Below, in pieces: positions 1-14,022 of a stretch of DNA of 64,000 nt. The notes under the pieces were generated by a model. It did not search any database and was not told the DNA's origin. It was given only the letters and a program-made list of their open reading frames with translations. Each line of letters starts with the position of its first letter. Position 1 is the stretch's first letter. Source of the stretch: Linepithema humile (lineage: Eukaryota > Arthropoda > Insecta > Hymenoptera > Formicidae); assembly GCF_040581485.1 (NCBI RefSeq), contig NC_090133.1:17918001-17982000 (forward strand), written 5' to 3'. Both the position numbers and the translations under genes were made by a program.

Positions 1-2037
1 GGCGCAGTGTTTGTTTAAGGAAATTACCAAGAGGATTAAACGGAAAATGCGTATCGATGTTGTGTCACGAGATTGATAGGCGTTCTTTCTGTTCCGAGTT
101 ACGTTTGCGTAGTAGCGTCATGAACCTGGGGTGCGACATTTTTTTCCCCCGTTCGCCGATTCGAAATTATAACACGATGTCGGCAAATATTGACGGCAGC
201 GCGAGCGGAAATGTCGAGACTCGATCGATGCGCGCGCGCGATCGATACTCTGCAGGAATGGGGGGATCCGGCCATTATAATTCCGCCGACGCGTAATCGC
301 AAACTTTTTCTCCCTTTAGTCGCGACGTGACGTAAACATTAACCTCGCGAGGTATACATCGTAGCCACCGTTTGCTCCATTACTCGTCGATTTCGTGCGA
401 CGGCGAGACATTTAAGCCCCTTGCAAGGGAGGAAAAGCTGGCTCGGCACGAGAAAAATGATAAAGGACACCCGAGCTTACCGGGAAAATTCTCCGCCCAT
501 CGTTTCGTAAGGATTTCGACACTTCGCACCAGGGGATTTTTCTGGATTTTCCGTCAGCTTAACCTCGCTCCTTCGGCTTAGAGAGTGCCTCGATAGTTTT
601 TCGTTTCTTTCATCAATACGATGATTAATGATTCCCGCTTTTACTGATCTCGATTAACTTCAATGATAAAGTAAATGCTTGTTTGTTCCTTTTTGAAATA
701 GAAATAGAGAAGCGCAAAATATCAGTCGAGGCCTCGCGCTCGAATCAGCAGCATAAATGTATCGAACATGAGGCATTAGTGTTCTGCAGTCTGTCTTCAA
801 TTCATAATTGCGCGCCTTTGCAATTCCGGGAAGGAAATTATAAAATCACGAAACAAATCGGTTGATCGTGAAATTAATTTCGATGCGTTTCGCGTTCACG
901 TTTTCCGAACGAGATCGATGAAATTTCCAAATAACACCGTAGCAGCGTGTTTGAAACAACACAAATTAATAATGAGCTGTAATATCGCGGAATAATTGAT
1001 TAAAGATATATATGGGCGCGGACGAAATTGGTATGCCCAGAACTCTTCACCCTTTGATTGCATTATAATGCGCCGCTGCCCGCGGGGTAATTGAATTACA
1101 CCGTATTTTGTATAATATAAATCGCCGAAAATCGACGGACCAGAGGAAAATTTCATCGGACTTCATTTCGCATTCTGCGTGCGATGTGCCCGCCCTATTT
1201 TAATAATTCATCCGTCATTCAATATCGGTGGCGCGATATGGCATTTCGTACAGTCGCGCAAAGTGAGAAAGATCGAGCGCGAGAAAAAAAGAAGCACATC
1301 AATTTTTACTTTAACGATCGTTTCGTCTTCGAATCTCTTTATTTTCGCGCGGAGCCGCGCTCGATATACCATTCCAGTGATTATCCGATTCGGCTTGTAC
1401 TTGCACGATACATCTTAGTTCGCAGCCGCGATAAATCACGCCCCCTTTCTCCCCGTCTAACATCGCCGGTCTCCCATTCTCCGCGCCACGATCGGTCGTC
1501 TTTCGGTCGCTGAATCCCTAAGAAGGCACAGAGAGAGAGAGCGAGAAACTTTCTATACCTACTTTTCGACTCGACCAACGGATGTTAAGAGTTCTTCCGA
1601 GGAAGCCGAAGGTGGGAACGGGACGGGGGGAAAATCCGCGTGTAGAAACCGCGGACCGGAAGATATGGCGCGGGTGGGTAGTAAACGGGAGGAGTGGATC
1701 TGACGAAGTTGGGAAAGATCTTCATCCTCGGTCGATTCGGCAACGTCCGACGTCGCTTCTATTTATACGAGCGCACCGCCCCGAGTCCGCGCGAGTCAAG
1801 ATATCGAAAATAATACCGGGGCTTCTCTCGGCGGGAAACTGAATTACGATATAGCTTCGATCTCTTTCGGGCGGAGATGCGATTCGGTCACGTAGTAGTA
1901 TCGAGCGATATCGGCTTCAGTCGTGAGTACACAGAAATGTTGCTGTATGCACGCGTGTGGATGTATTGTCTTGGCGGCGAGACGTATAAGCCAATAATAT
2001 CGCTATTTCTGCGCTCGTTGACCGAAAATAGAGGAAA

Positions 2038-2061
2038 GAAGAAGAAGAAGAAGAAGAAGAA
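2038..2061. repeat. (GAA)8 microsatellite
   Basis: Eight perfect GAA units sit inside a longer purine-only stretch that continues to about 2110 with interruptions. Confidence 0.9.
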
Positions 2062-2437
2062 GAGAGGTGGGGAAAGGCGGCGGTGGAGAGCGGAAAGGAA
2101 CCGGAAAAAAATCAGTTTTCCATGATCCTCTTTCGGACGTCGCGAACCGTCGCGTCGCTCCCCGTCTGCAATCGCTACGAACAATTGAATTTCCGTTTCC
2201 TCCTCAAACGCTATATAACTCTATACGGTCCCGACTCCGTTAGTCGGCTGACATTCCGCCAGAACGGGAAAGGAAATCGCGATTCCTGCCGGAGAGACGG
2301 GAGGAGGAGGAATTTCCTTCCGGCGTGCCATTGTCGTTTTTCGATCGCGGATGCCGGAGGTTTCGTCTTACTGCGCACCTGGAAACAATATTTTCTCAGC
2401 CGCGGAATCTTATCTCTGCTCGACTTTATGACCATTT

Positions 2438-2516
2438 GAGAGAGACCGAGAGAGAGAGCGAGCGAGAGAGAGAAAGAAAGAGCGGGAGAAAGAGAAAAAG
2501 CGACAGAGTGCGAGAA
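2438..2516. repeat. Imperfect GA-rich tract
   Basis: GAGA and GAAA units are interrupted by C in a roughly 80-nt purine-rich stretch. GAGA repeats of this kind can bind GAGA-factor or CLAMP-type proteins in flies. No binding is shown here. Confidence 0.8.
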
Positions 2517-3808
2517 AACTGAGACGCGTTACGGGACGGATATAAAATAAAGTTTTACGTGAATAAATAATCGAATTACCGGGCAAAGGCAGTAAATGTA
2601 CAACCGGTTCGACAATTACGCCGCACCTGCTCGTACAATTCTGGGACGCGAACGTAATTGGATTTTCGTGAGAGTATTACAAACTCGCGTGCACGACTAA
2701 TCTTTTTACGTTACCGCCGGCTCCGTTGCGGAAGCTTTCGTACATACAAAATGGTCGACCACGGACGTTCCGCCTCGCCAACATTGACATCGGCGACGGT
2801 AGCGAATCTCGGCGTCGAGAAAGCGTCGCGATTAAACGTGCGCGCATACATCTCGAATCGTAGGATCCGCTGCGGAATCGGATACGCGGGAAGAGCGAGC
2901 CGTCGAGCGATCCGCTTTTTATGTTGTTTTTTTCCCTCGGACTTAATACGGTAAAAAGTTAAACAGAGCATCGGTGTCATTAAAGCGCGTTTCCACACAA
3001 CGCCGTACATTTTTATGAGTAACCGCGGATGGAATTTTTTACGAACAATCTCAAAAATTTAAAACGAGTTTTCGGAATATATGAGTTCATATAGCCGCGA
3101 ACTAATTTCGGTCGGGGGAAACAATAAAATTTGCATGCACCGGCGCACCGTAATATTATACCCCGGCCGCGGAAGACTGACTCGCGCCGCCGTCATTTTT
3201 CGGGGTCATGATGCGTTTAATCCGCGATTGTTGTAAGCGCGAGATCTCTCTGACGTTCGTTAACGGTTCGTATAATAAGTTTAAATTAATTAGTGTCCGT
3301 GTATAAGTTTAATTAGGCTGTTGCGCTCGCTCATGCAGAAAGAAAGCGGAATAAGTTACTCGACGGACTGAGGAATGTATATAAATGTGCGTTCCTGTAA
3401 AATGAGGTATAACAAAATAAGCGGAGTATGATATTACTGCGTAGAAGAAAGGTAATGATAATTATCAGCGATAAAATCAAAATTTATTCATTGCAAAATG
3501 TAATATCGCAATTAATTAATAAATGATATACGGAGTGCGTCCAAATCTCAGATTTCAATTGTAAGGGAGAAATTAATTGACGAATATATATTCAATAATT
3601 ATTGGTAACATAAATCCTGCTTCTTGCGCGGTGCGGATAACAATTTCATACTTTGCCGATACTTTTCTATCGACCCGGTATTAAGCGCGCGGAATATAAA
3701 TAGGTGTGGACAGCCCGTGCAAAACTTTTTCATCGCCGCGGCATTAGCAAGGAACGTAGCGGTCGAAGCGATGATCGGGCGCCTAGGCGAGAAAAATATT
3801 CAGTGAAG

Positions 3809-3838
3809 TTTTCTCCCGGAGAGTTTCTCGGGAGAAAA
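3809..3838. repeat. Perfect 10-bp inverted repeat (hairpin)
   Basis: TTTTCTCCCG at 3809-3818 and its exact reverse complement CGGGAGAAAA at 3829-3838 are separated by a 10-nt loop. The stem would form in a transcript from either strand. It is too short for a typical pre-miRNA and no T-run follows it. Confidence 0.7.
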
Positions 3839-4454
3839 AGCGGGTGCGTTCTGGACGAGAAAGTGGCGGCGGCGAGCCGCAATGTTCTTCGAAGACGGGA
3901 AGTCTCTCGCAAGGAGAGCGAGCTATTCTTCTACGGTGGGTACGACGAGTCGGCATACTTTGGCGACGAAATGCCATACATAAAATTCTGAAGTTCCGGC
4001 ACGTAGTTTCTCGTAGCAAGCGCGCGCTCGCACACATCGCGGGCGAGCGAGCGAGCGAGAACGTCGCCGGCGACGTTGCACTTCCGGAATCGTGTGTGCG
4101 ACTTGTTAGTTCGCTCTCTCATGCTCGCAACCGACTACGTGACGCATATATTTCTATCTTCGCGGTTGTTTCTTCATCTCCGTTTCTAGCGGACAACGTT
4201 GACTAAGAGATACGAACAGCGGAGACGTTGTCGCGAATGCAGCGCGATTCATCGCGTCACGTAAAACAGACATGTTTTACCTGCTTCTAAAATGTAAGGA
4301 TAATGGAAAAAAACCACGATATCGATTATTGATCTCGTTACATTAATGTTATTTTGCTGTGACATACTAAGGGAAATTGGGACGCTACGTATTTTTCATT
4401 AAAAGATTTATATTCTCGTATAAATAACTCTGTTATACATACTGTTATACATAA

Positions 4455-4492
4455 ACTCACTCTCTCTCCCTCTCTCTTTCTCTTGTTCTCTC
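4455..4492. repeat. Imperfect CT-rich tract
   Basis: TCTC units are broken by CCC, TTT and TTG. The tract is pyrimidine-rich on the plus strand and sits in an AT-rich valley. Confidence 0.75.
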
Positions 4493-7400
4493 CTACACGT
4501 ATTTAAATTCGAGTGTTGCAAACATCGTTACTAAACTATTTATATGCATTTTATATTTATTTTCGAATGGAATCATAAAAGTAGAACAGTAGAATAAAAT
4601 AAAAATCAAAATAAATAATTTTTCATCAGTATGAACGGCGAGTTTTAATATCAACAATAATTTCTACTTTATTTAGGTATTCTGATTTGTAGCTGAAGAT
4701 TAGACATTAAGATTATTCGCGGAGATGAATTATGGATTAAAAAATTAAAAACTGTTTCACATGTAAATGTCTCTTCGTTATTAGACATGGTGATTTAAAT
4801 TCAGAGAGATAAGTATCTTAAGTCTGACACGTTTTCCTCTCGGAGAAGAAATGAAAAGATGTTAATAATGAAAACGAGATTAAGGCCGCCAGTCTTTTTT
4901 CCCCTCTGCGACCTCGTCCTTTCCGATCAATCTCCCAATCCGTGTTTCGTTGTTCCCGATGGACAGGCGCGATGTGACTAGCAATTCAAGACCGACGCCG
5001 CTAATCGAGATATCGGCCGCACGACACGCAGGGAATCGGAGGTCATCTTATCGGTGCTTTCACGCCCCATCGATCAACTCATACGCGAAAAGCGTCTCGG
5101 TCGAGCTTTTTCCGCATCCACTCTTTCTTACCGCGCGGGGTCACATCGACGTATCGAGTTCGAGGCGGCGAGGATAACAACAGCAACGACACAGCGTCGC
5201 GTCAACCGCCACCACCGTCGTCGTCGTCGAAAAAGAAACGCGTCGGGCATTGTTCGGATGTGAACCGTGTTCAGATAGCGGTAGGAAGAAATAACAGGCG
5301 GCGTGGACAAATGGCGAAACGGAAAACGCGACGGCGGTAGGTCGGGACTCCGCGGGATCCGGAAGGTGTACAAGAGCGGAATAGCGTGGAATCGACTCGC
5401 CCCATTGCCCCGGCCGGTGTAACAATGGCATCGACGATTTCCCGTCCTCGAGCTTGACGTCGGTGAGCAAAAAGTTGCCCGAGCGGCTCGCGGTATTGTG
5501 CCTGTGAAGGAACTAACTGCCAACCATTCGCGAGACATTCCTCAAACCGTACGGGGGCGGGAGGGGGGGGGATGGCTGGGGGTTTTGCAGTTAAGTCGAT
5601 GGGAAATCCAGAAAAATCCTGCACACGCTGCGCCGGGAGATTCTAACGAAAGCAGAGCTGGAATTTCTCCCCGGCGAGCTCGGCGTCTTTTATCATTTTC
5701 CTCGGCCGGTGTCGGCTGCCTTCCGTCCCAAGGGCGCGGAGGATTTTCCACGCGCGGTAGCGTGTCCTCGTCGCGAAAGATGAAAAATGGAAGAAGTCTT
5801 CATTTGACTCGTCAAAATGTGTGTATGTGTGCGACTGTGTACGTGGATGTCACGTTCCCGTCGCATCGGAGAATTATATTACAAATTCAATTAAATGTTG
5901 AAAATTAAATTCTCTTCTCTTATAATTTTATAAAAACAAATATTTCTAAAATTTAATTAAAAAATAGAGATTAATTATCTCCACCACTTCCCTCAAACTT
6001 TCAAAACCTTTAACAAAGATTACGCGAAAGGAGGATATCGTTTACAAGATTTTTCGTCGCGAGCGCGGCACTCCTTATCATCTTCCTCCGTGTCGGCGAG
6101 CTCTTTCGCCCGAAGGGTGGACAACGACTTTCCACTCCGGAATCCGACCTCGCAAAAAGCTACTCAACGCAGGATGACGCGCGCGCGCGCGAGAGACAAC
6201 CAAGTAGGAGAAACGGGACTCTCGTTTCATGAAATTTCGAAAGCGTCCCGAGGCCCTCCAGGGACGCGTACCGGGGAGTTTATCAAAATTGAAACGCGAC
6301 ACCTTTGTCGGGAACTTCGTATCCGTTGGAAGTCGGTACCGAGCGCGACACGTACATACTCGAGCTCGTCTCTCTCCGCTCCGCGGCAAAATTGGGACAC
6401 TGCGAAAGGCGGGTTCGAGGCGGAATAAGCCCTCAAGGTTAATCCCCGACAACTACGGGATCTCGCGTGGCAAGTACAAATTTTTCCTGCGATGACATTT
6501 CAGAATCTTCAAATGCCTTAGGCGCTTTAGTTTCCGCAAGAACAAGAGATGCCACGATATCAAATGAACATCTCTAATCTCGTTAAACCTTAATTAGTCT
6601 AACCGTTTGTCTCTTTCTCGGAACTAGGAATATGCAGATTGTGAATCTACATGATTGTTAAAATCTAGAAAGTCATTTCTTTATTCTAATTTGAGGCTCA
6701 TTACGTTTATGTTTAAATATGCAGGGGAGTTCAATTACATCCGCCATGCTCGTAAAAAATAAGTATTTCATTAATTCTTCATTATTTATTTTTTATTTTC
6801 AAGTTTTAAACATATTTTTAATTCTGTTAAAAGTCGTGTTTTCAGCATTTAATGCTCCATCCAACGATAAAAATCGCTACTTCGTATTTAAGCCCGACGC
6901 TCGCCGAGTGCGGCATGCGGAAGCGCTCGAGGAAGTTAATCCCTCGAATCGCTGGCCCTCGTCAGCGCGTTTGGATACTGCGCCGTATCGTTAAATCAAG
7001 TTAAGGCGCTCCGAGCGGACAGGCAGGCACGGACGTGCGCGAAGCCGCTAATCAGACGGACTAATGCGCAACTCCAGAGCTATCTGTAATTTTCATCCGG
7101 CGCGGCAAACCAGATTAGTGAATTATTCGGGGCTAAATCGGTTAACCTCTGTGCTTCGCAGGGCGCGGTTAAATCTGACGATACGGGCCATGCTTACGGA
7201 CCATTTCGCACCGCATCGAGTACGGTATGTCTGCGCACCCTTGTTCTCATCTTTATCCCCACGTAATAACGTCTCCCCTCAACTACGGCAATTTCACCGA
7301 GTCGTCGAAAAATTCTATCCTTTACATAGCAATGCGGTGCTTTTGTCGCGCCTAATTACGATAGACGTTCCTCACAAAAAAATTCGCACGGACCGATGCA

Positions 7401-7878
7401 GAAAGTAATTATAAATTTATGAAAATTCCTCGCGCGCGGAACGGAAATATGCGTGACAAAGCAAATATAATACGCCGTTCCTTGCCGGCTTTCAATTTAC
7501 TCAGCCGCGGGATTTACATTGGAGCGGCGAACGAATAAAAACTCGTTTAGCCTTTCGTAAATATTTCGCATCGACTTTCCCGGCATCAAATCGTTGAAAA
7601 TCGCGGAGGTCGCGGGAGGCGGGCGGGATCACGTGCTCGCGGGGGTCGAAAGTTTGTTCAGCAATAATTAGTTTACTTAGGAATCTGGGGAATCGGCGAC
7701 GGAGTCGATATCCGGCGGCACAGCGTGTTACCGGGCCGCGAGTCGATAAATCGAATCATCACGCTCAGTGCGTGGCGCGGAGCCGCGGGGTTGACGACGC
7801 CCGACCTGCACGTCTAATTATTAATCGCGGCGGTGCAATTATGCCGTGGCGGATACGCGCATACATGAGCGAGTTACG

Positions 7879-7892
7879 TACATACGTATGTA
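7879..7892. repeat. 14-bp perfect palindrome
   Basis: TACATACGTATGTA equals its own reverse complement. It sits in a wider run of TACGTA and TATGTA units at 7876-7896. Confidence 0.8.
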
Positions 7893-8092
7893 TGTACCCG
7901 GCTCTGTTTGATTTCACGGGCCATGTTGTTTAGCAGAGTCGGCGGCATGTCGCTCCGCCGTTTTTCTCTTTCCCTCCCGCGTTCTCTATCGCTTGTCCTG
8001 CATTCCCGCGTGTTTCTCTTTTCGCGTATTCGCGTATGTAAATGTATACGCCTGTCCGGTGCTAGGCGGCTGTGTTCTCCGCTGCACGCGCG

Positions 8093-8120
8093 TCTCTCTC
8101 TCTCTCTATATATATATATA
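8093..8120. repeat. Compound (TC)7(TA)7 microsatellite
   Basis: Seven TC units run directly into seven TA units, followed by TGTG. Confidence 0.9.
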
Positions 8121-8340
8121 TGTGCGCACTCACACTCCGGTACATGCTCGCTCGCAGCTTCGTGTCGCCATCGCGTAGCTACGCTTCCGCGTTATGTCGA
8201 AAAAACTACACGCGAGCGCAACATCGAGATAGCACGCGAGTTCTGTTGGTCTGTGCGCGGTCACCGGGGAATAAATGGAATCCCACGTTGCACACAGGCG
8301 ACGAAAACCTACGCGTAGCAACGTTATGCTATTAAACGTT

Positions 8341-9110
8341 GCATCATTAAGCTCCTCTTAAGATAACTCTGTGTGAATCCACTTTGTTGCAGAAACAAAG
8401 CGGAAAAAGCGACAAATTTAATTTTGTTGTCGTTGATGTTTAAAGCATCACAAATTTTGACATATTAATTACAATGAATTTTCAAATTGACTTCAAACGT
8501 TAGAAAAGATTTTAAAATATATAAGAAAACATAATAATAATACAACAACAGAGTTTATCCAATTTATCAATATATGAATAGAATTGTGTGCAAACATTTT
8601 TTTAATTACTTCATTAACTCTCTCATTGTGCTGCTACATAATGAGCAATAAAAAAAAATACATCTTAGGCAAAAATAAATGTAAAAATAATACGTGCATA
8701 TTACGTGTGTAAATAATATGTTTATTTACCAAAATATCATGTTTCAGCTTCTTTAGCAGTAAATAAAGATAAGCACATGGCAAACACATTCCATCGAAAG
8801 TATTATAATCATCCTTTTTTAAAAATTCTAACATTATTGTCTTCAATAACGTATTTTGGAAAATACAATTACTAGAAAAACCATTAAATTGTAATTGTAA
8901 AATAAATGATTAAGTTATCAGTTGGCAAATAGTGATTCAGTAATATAAGAATCTACATGCACATTCCAACTGCAATAATTTTCCGAAAAACCAGAATTCT
9001 GTTAGAATATATTTTATCGTAAGTTGAAAACTTATTCTACAAACTGTTATTCTACACCGAGCACTTTAATGATAAGACTTTAAGGAGAATCTCTATCCAT
9101 GTTTGGAAAT
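8341..9110. other. AT-rich intronic valley
   Basis: About 770 nt dominated by A and T, with no repeat unit or open frame worth naming. Confidence 0.55.
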
Positions 9111-12100
9111 CTAGTATAATAATGACACGCAGGATACGCCTTCGTCCTATTCGTTTCGAATTAGGGGCCCACGAGGGATAATCGATGTATGAAACATCGC
9201 GCTGCATCTCGCGCCCACATACGGGTACGAGATTCACGGCGCATCGACGCGTACATTTCCGCGCGAGCTGTGCGAGCGTTCGCGGTTGCGTAGAACCCGT
9301 CGATGCGTCGGCGATGGATAAAGGTACGCGACGATGCGAGGAAGGGTGGATAGAGTCGTTGATGACGTTAACGAATCGCGACAGAAATGATTATTAAACA
9401 AGAGGATACGTTCGCCGGAGCGCTGCGAGCCGTAAACGCTTTCACGGTCGCTCGTTTAAGCTTCTCGCGAAACGTCAGGCCGTCATTACGTCGCCGTGCA
9501 TAATTTCGCGATTAAACTCCTCGTAAAAGATCGCGTCCCCGCACGGTGGTCCCCTTGCGGCTAATGTTAGGGAATTTGGGAAAAGGGCAATAGCAGCGAG
9601 GGAAGGAAAAGAATAATGCCGCTCGACGCGGAAACGACGCTCGTTGATCATCGATATAAATTGTCTCGATTCGTTACCGCGTATTTTGCTAATTGAGTTA
9701 TATTTCATCAAGATGGATCACAGCAAAGCTTCTAATTACTTTTAAAAAATTCGGAGTGATCAGCTTCTCGCTCGTAAAGTGTTAAATTTATTCTCTTATA
9801 ATGCAAATTGAAAGATAAAAAAAAAATAGCAACAGATATATAATTATCGAAACATTGATTAGACTATCTATCGAGAATGCATCGTATTCTCAGGACCGTC
9901 AGGATTTTTGGTTTTAAAGCTGAATTTAGTGCGGCCATCACTTTGAATTCGCGTATCGAGGAATCGATAAGACTCCTGAGACGAGAATTATCGATGGACG
10001 AGGCGCGCCGGGGACCGGGGATGGGCAGACACGGTGGGATTTCCGTACCCATGGCCGCACGTTCGGAAGCATATGTAAAATAGATGCGGGAAAATAGACG
10101 AAAGGACACTAGGGAGCGCGGGAGGGGAAAGGAATGGGGCGGGCGGGCAGGGGTTAAAAGAAGAGGGAGCGAGAAAAAGAGAGGAGAGGGAACGCGTCCC
10201 GACTGGCAGGCTAGGAAGCTGCAATTGGAAATGCAATTTTGATGCAGAATACACGAGGAAGAGTCCTCGTAAGCTGAAGGAGCGGCTACAGCCACCGGGA
10301 GTTACTACGAGTGGCCTTTACTTTAGGGGCCGCGGGGAACGGCGGTGGCTGCTAGTAAGCCCGGGGCGAAGGGGACGAGGGAAAGGGGAACGAGGAGAGC
10401 GGCGGCGGGGAGGTCGCCAGGAGGCCATTAGGTAAAGTAGGTTTTGACTTATGCCGTCGCGCTAGACGTCCGATATATCTCTATAAACTGCTGCATAAAA
10501 TATAAGATAGCTCGCTTCGCCGTCTATACGTGGATGCGCGCCGCTTTCCCAGCAGAGGGGGAAGAGGGCTCAGGCACCTGTAAGCGGCGGCTTATTGGCT
10601 TACCTACACCTCGGAAGAAGCTGCGCCCTTTCGAGAGGCCCTCTCCTTCGCCAGACCGACGATAAGCCCTCGACATATAACAGTTATCTTCAAATAGCTC
10701 GGGTATATAAACGTCTGTTTGTTTTCTTTCCGATAGTAACATCACAAAATATTTTCGTGTTTCTTCCTTTTTTTTCCTCCATTTTTTTGTGTTTGATAGA
10801 ATCGAATAACTTTCGCATAGAAAATAATGACAAACTGAATGCACAGGCAGAATCTCTCTCTTGAAAGCTGCAGGTCTTCTTGAAATATAAATATATTGCG
10901 CTTCACAGAAAATAGTTTTGCCACAATACAATTTTATAAATATTCGTTGTTTTCCTACAAATATTAAAAATTGAAGAATCCATTCTGAAATCGTATTAAA
11001 TTTACATGTTAATGTACAGAAAATAGAGATTATGTATTACAAAATGGAGAGATCGTACAAATTTTTTCGCGTTTGATAAACGTAATTTTGCGAAATGCTA
11101 GTAAATATATTGTTATATTAGGGATAGATGAACGATGTTTGATGCGCGATGAAAATAATCCCACGCCAGTAACTTATCATGGTACTTAACCCTTTAGCGG
11201 AGTAGCCCTTTGCCGTTTGTCAATAATGTGATCAATTACAGCGAGATGTAAGTTAACATCACTGTTAGAAGTTTCCGCAGGTGCAGCCGGTTACCGTGTT
11301 TAATATCAGGTTGGGGCAGTTGCTGCCACAGCGAATTACTTTCAGCCTCGTACTGTATTTACCGAGTGTAGAGAGAATTATTAATGACCGGTGCTTTTGG
11401 ATTGCCTGGGCTTGCCGGGCTGCTGGATAATCCATCCGATGCCTACCGGAAGGTTTGCGCACCGGCTGCGATTATCGATATGCCTCATTACTTAATAATG
11501 CGGTTGCGCGTAAAGCGCGCCGAATTTTATCGCGTTAAAATGCGCCACGATTGTCGCGAGGGATCCGGACATTATGCATAAATTTTGAGCATCGTGCGAA
11601 TTTTGTCAGATTTTACGATCATGCAAAATGGATAATGCGAGCAACTCATTAGCTGGACGTTCACCATTGAGACCATTAAAAACTCAGATTGCTGTAATCC
11701 GATAGTGTTGTTAATACTGAAAAGACAAAAGCTGACAGCTGGATAAGCCGCTTTGCAATTCTACAGAATATAATAGAGGCTGAAAATCTCCAATGTGTAA
11801 ATTTCCATTAGCCTTTATTTATAAATATTCTATAAAATGTCTCGGTTTATTTTTAATAAATTATTTTAAAAAAAACATCCATATTTTTGCAATTTTATAT
11901 AAAGTTTCTTAAAACTGGCTTGTTTTCTTTTTAGAAGAATCGATGATTTTTAACAAATCAGAGACAATGTTCAATTTTATCGTCGTTTGTGCCATTTTTT
12001 ATTCGCAGTAAAGCACTGTTGTTCAGATCAATTTTTTCAGTATTATAAAAAAAATCTAGATAGCTTTGTATCACATGAGTAAATAGCTATAAAACGTGAG

Positions 12101-12800
12101 GGAGCGTTGGCGGGAAACGGACGGAGAGAGACGGATGCGATCTTTTAATTAGTAATCCCAGCGAATCCGGACAATCGCGAGGTTATATCCGCGGCGGGAA
12201 CGTGCGTTCCGGCGGAAATCAAACTCTGCTTCCGAGATGGAGACCGGTGTATCTACTCTTCCCTTCCGTCCCACCTCTCCGAACGCTTAACCAATTAACG
12301 GTTAATCTACCGTAGAAGCGGGGGGGTGTTCCAAGTTGCGCGACTTTCACGGAAGTGCGGTACCCTGTCGGCGGCGGGGCACCCCGTCTTCGGGTTCTGC
12401 TCTCCCGTTCGTAGCCGTTCTCGTCGTGTCCCTACGGCCGCACTGACGGCGGCAGCACTCGCTCCCCATTCCAAACAGCAGCCGCTGCCAGCTCACCCGG
12501 AAGCTTCTAATTAATCGCGGATACCGTGCGAAACGACGCCGTTAATTGACGCCCGGTAATGTGATTCTTCCGCTCGGGCGCCGCCGCGTCGTGCCACGCG
12601 CTCCTTCGTTAAAGTCGAGGCAAAGAAAGCCACAGCCGGTTTGATTGGCTCCTTCGACGAACTTTTTCGCGACTCTCGCTGTAATTAATGCCCCTGGTAC
12701 TTCGCAATGCAGGTCTTTCCTATGATCGCGGGCATTATTCATCCCACGGAGACGCTTCGTAAGGACTTTTGCTTTATCAGCAAGGCGCAATCAAGAGATT
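9111..12800. other. Mixed intron with G/A-rich segments
   Basis: CpG-rich at 9120-9700 and 9880-10700, AT-rich at 9720-9860, 10720-11160 and 11770-12060. The plus strand is strongly purine-rich at about 10086-10195 and 10330-10430, with several GGGG runs. A 6-bp inverted repeat TTAACC/GGTTAA lies at 12287-12305. No gene is seen. Confidence 0.5.
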
Positions 12801-12804
12801 CTTA

Positions 12805-12870
12805 TTTTTTTTTTTTTTTTATATCGTAGGCATAGAGAGAGAAAGAGAGAGAGAGAGAGGGGGGGGGGAA
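12805..12870. repeat. T16 run followed by a GA/G10 purine tract
   Basis: Sixteen T at 12805-12820 are followed within 15 nt by a purine tract (12834-12870) of GA units ending in ten consecutive G. Confidence 0.85.
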
Positions 12871-13921
12871 ACTGTTGCAAATCGGGATTGTTTAGCATTG
12901 AACAATATTGTACAATGATATTTTTATATACAGTGTATGTAATTTTTAAAAATAACAGCAATTGGAGCAAAAGCAAATTCTAAGATGATGTGAGATATTA
13001 CAATAACACTACTTATTCAAAAGTAGATGCGTATTATCATTTTGATAATGATGGAAAAAGGATGTTGATATTTTTCAATCATGTTTTCCATTATTTCGCT
13101 ACACGTTGCTTACAAACTTGCATTCAACTTCAACCTTACATAACAAGACAAATATCTTTTGTGCTTCAGACTTCCCTCTTTCTAGTTGAAAATAACGACA
13201 ATCTTGAGAACAATTTAATATTCTGAAGTATAGTAACAAAATAAAGTAAGACTAGATACGTTTTCGTGCGTTACATGTTCTTTGTTCTCTGCCGACGGTT
13301 TTCTTACAGAAGAGAAACTTCTGTACGAATAAGAGTACGTACGCACATACATAGCTTCCAGATTAAAAGCTATTCAGAGTTTATTGATCTAATGAAAAAT
13401 TTATGTCACGTTTGTAAAATAATTACAGAAAAAGTTTACGAGAAAATGGTCACTGGCACTTCATATACGTTTTTATTTGCTTGTCTCTCGTCCGCTTAAA
13501 GGTCTGCGCACGGTGTAGGCCACTCGGTCATTACAGCACACGGTTTGCACGATCGAATCGAGGTCGCTCTACGAACGGGATATCCCTATGGACCGGGACT
13601 AACGCGCAAACACAACGTACGGGCCAACGTTGAGGCTACGCTAGTTAGGTGTTCCGGCTCATTAGCGTATACGCATACACGCGTGAAGGATTTACACGGG
13701 ACCGGTGTGCGTTACCAGTATCGAGGCTTGATCCGAGTGTACCAGAAGCATGCTCCATCTCCATTTAGACTGGACAGCAGACGACAGTCGTCTCTGTAGA
13801 AACGTTGGTCGCAACGTTACAGTGATGGAGAATATTATAGATTGCGTTGATCAATACCGATCGACATGTTAGTACACGTTTAGTACGTTTATTAAGAAAA
13901 GTAATATTTCAATTAAATACA

Positions 13922-13954
13922 TTTTTATTTATTTAATTTATTTATTTATTTAAT
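13922..13954. repeat. ATTT-type tract
   Basis: Imperfect ATTT/AATTT units form a 33-nt AT-only run. Confidence 0.8.
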
Positions 13955-14003
13955 TCGAAAGTAATTTTTAAAATATTAGAATAACATAATTATGTGCTCG
14001 GGG

Positions 14004-14022
14004 AAAAAAAAAAAAAAAAAAA
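14004..14022. repeat. A19 homopolymer
   Basis: Nineteen consecutive A follow GGGG. No target-site duplication or retrotransposon body was recognised upstream, so this is not called a poly(A) insertion. Confidence 0.85.

Larger units (their letters stand above)
1..3230. other. CpG-dense intronic block
   Basis: This GC-rich sequence has many CG dinucleotides, including an alternating CG run near 229-240. It holds purine-rich tracts at 2038-2061 and 2438-2516. Open frames on both strands here overlap, carry biased basic residues and have no recognisable domain. Confidence 0.6.
3231..4940. other. Alternating AT-rich and CpG-rich intron
   Basis: AT-rich stretches at about 3240-3640 and 4260-4870 flank a CpG-rich block at 3640-4250. 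That block holds a perfect 10-bp hairpin at 3809-3838. A pyrimidine-rich tract lies at 4455-4492. No gene is seen. Confidence 0.55.
4941..8340. other. CpG-dense intronic block with two AT patches
   Basis: This GC-rich sequence is interrupted by AT-rich patches at about 5890-6010 and 6640-6860. It holds short (GTC)n near 5217-5228, a 14-bp palindrome at 7879-7892 and the compound microsatellite at 8093-8120. Overlapping open frames of about 110-136 codons at 5128-5908 occur on both strands, as expected from GC-rich composition. None shows a domain. Confidence 0.55.

Noticed and set aside
14004..14022. A19 run as a retrotransposon tail
   Set aside because: No element body or target-site duplication was found around it.
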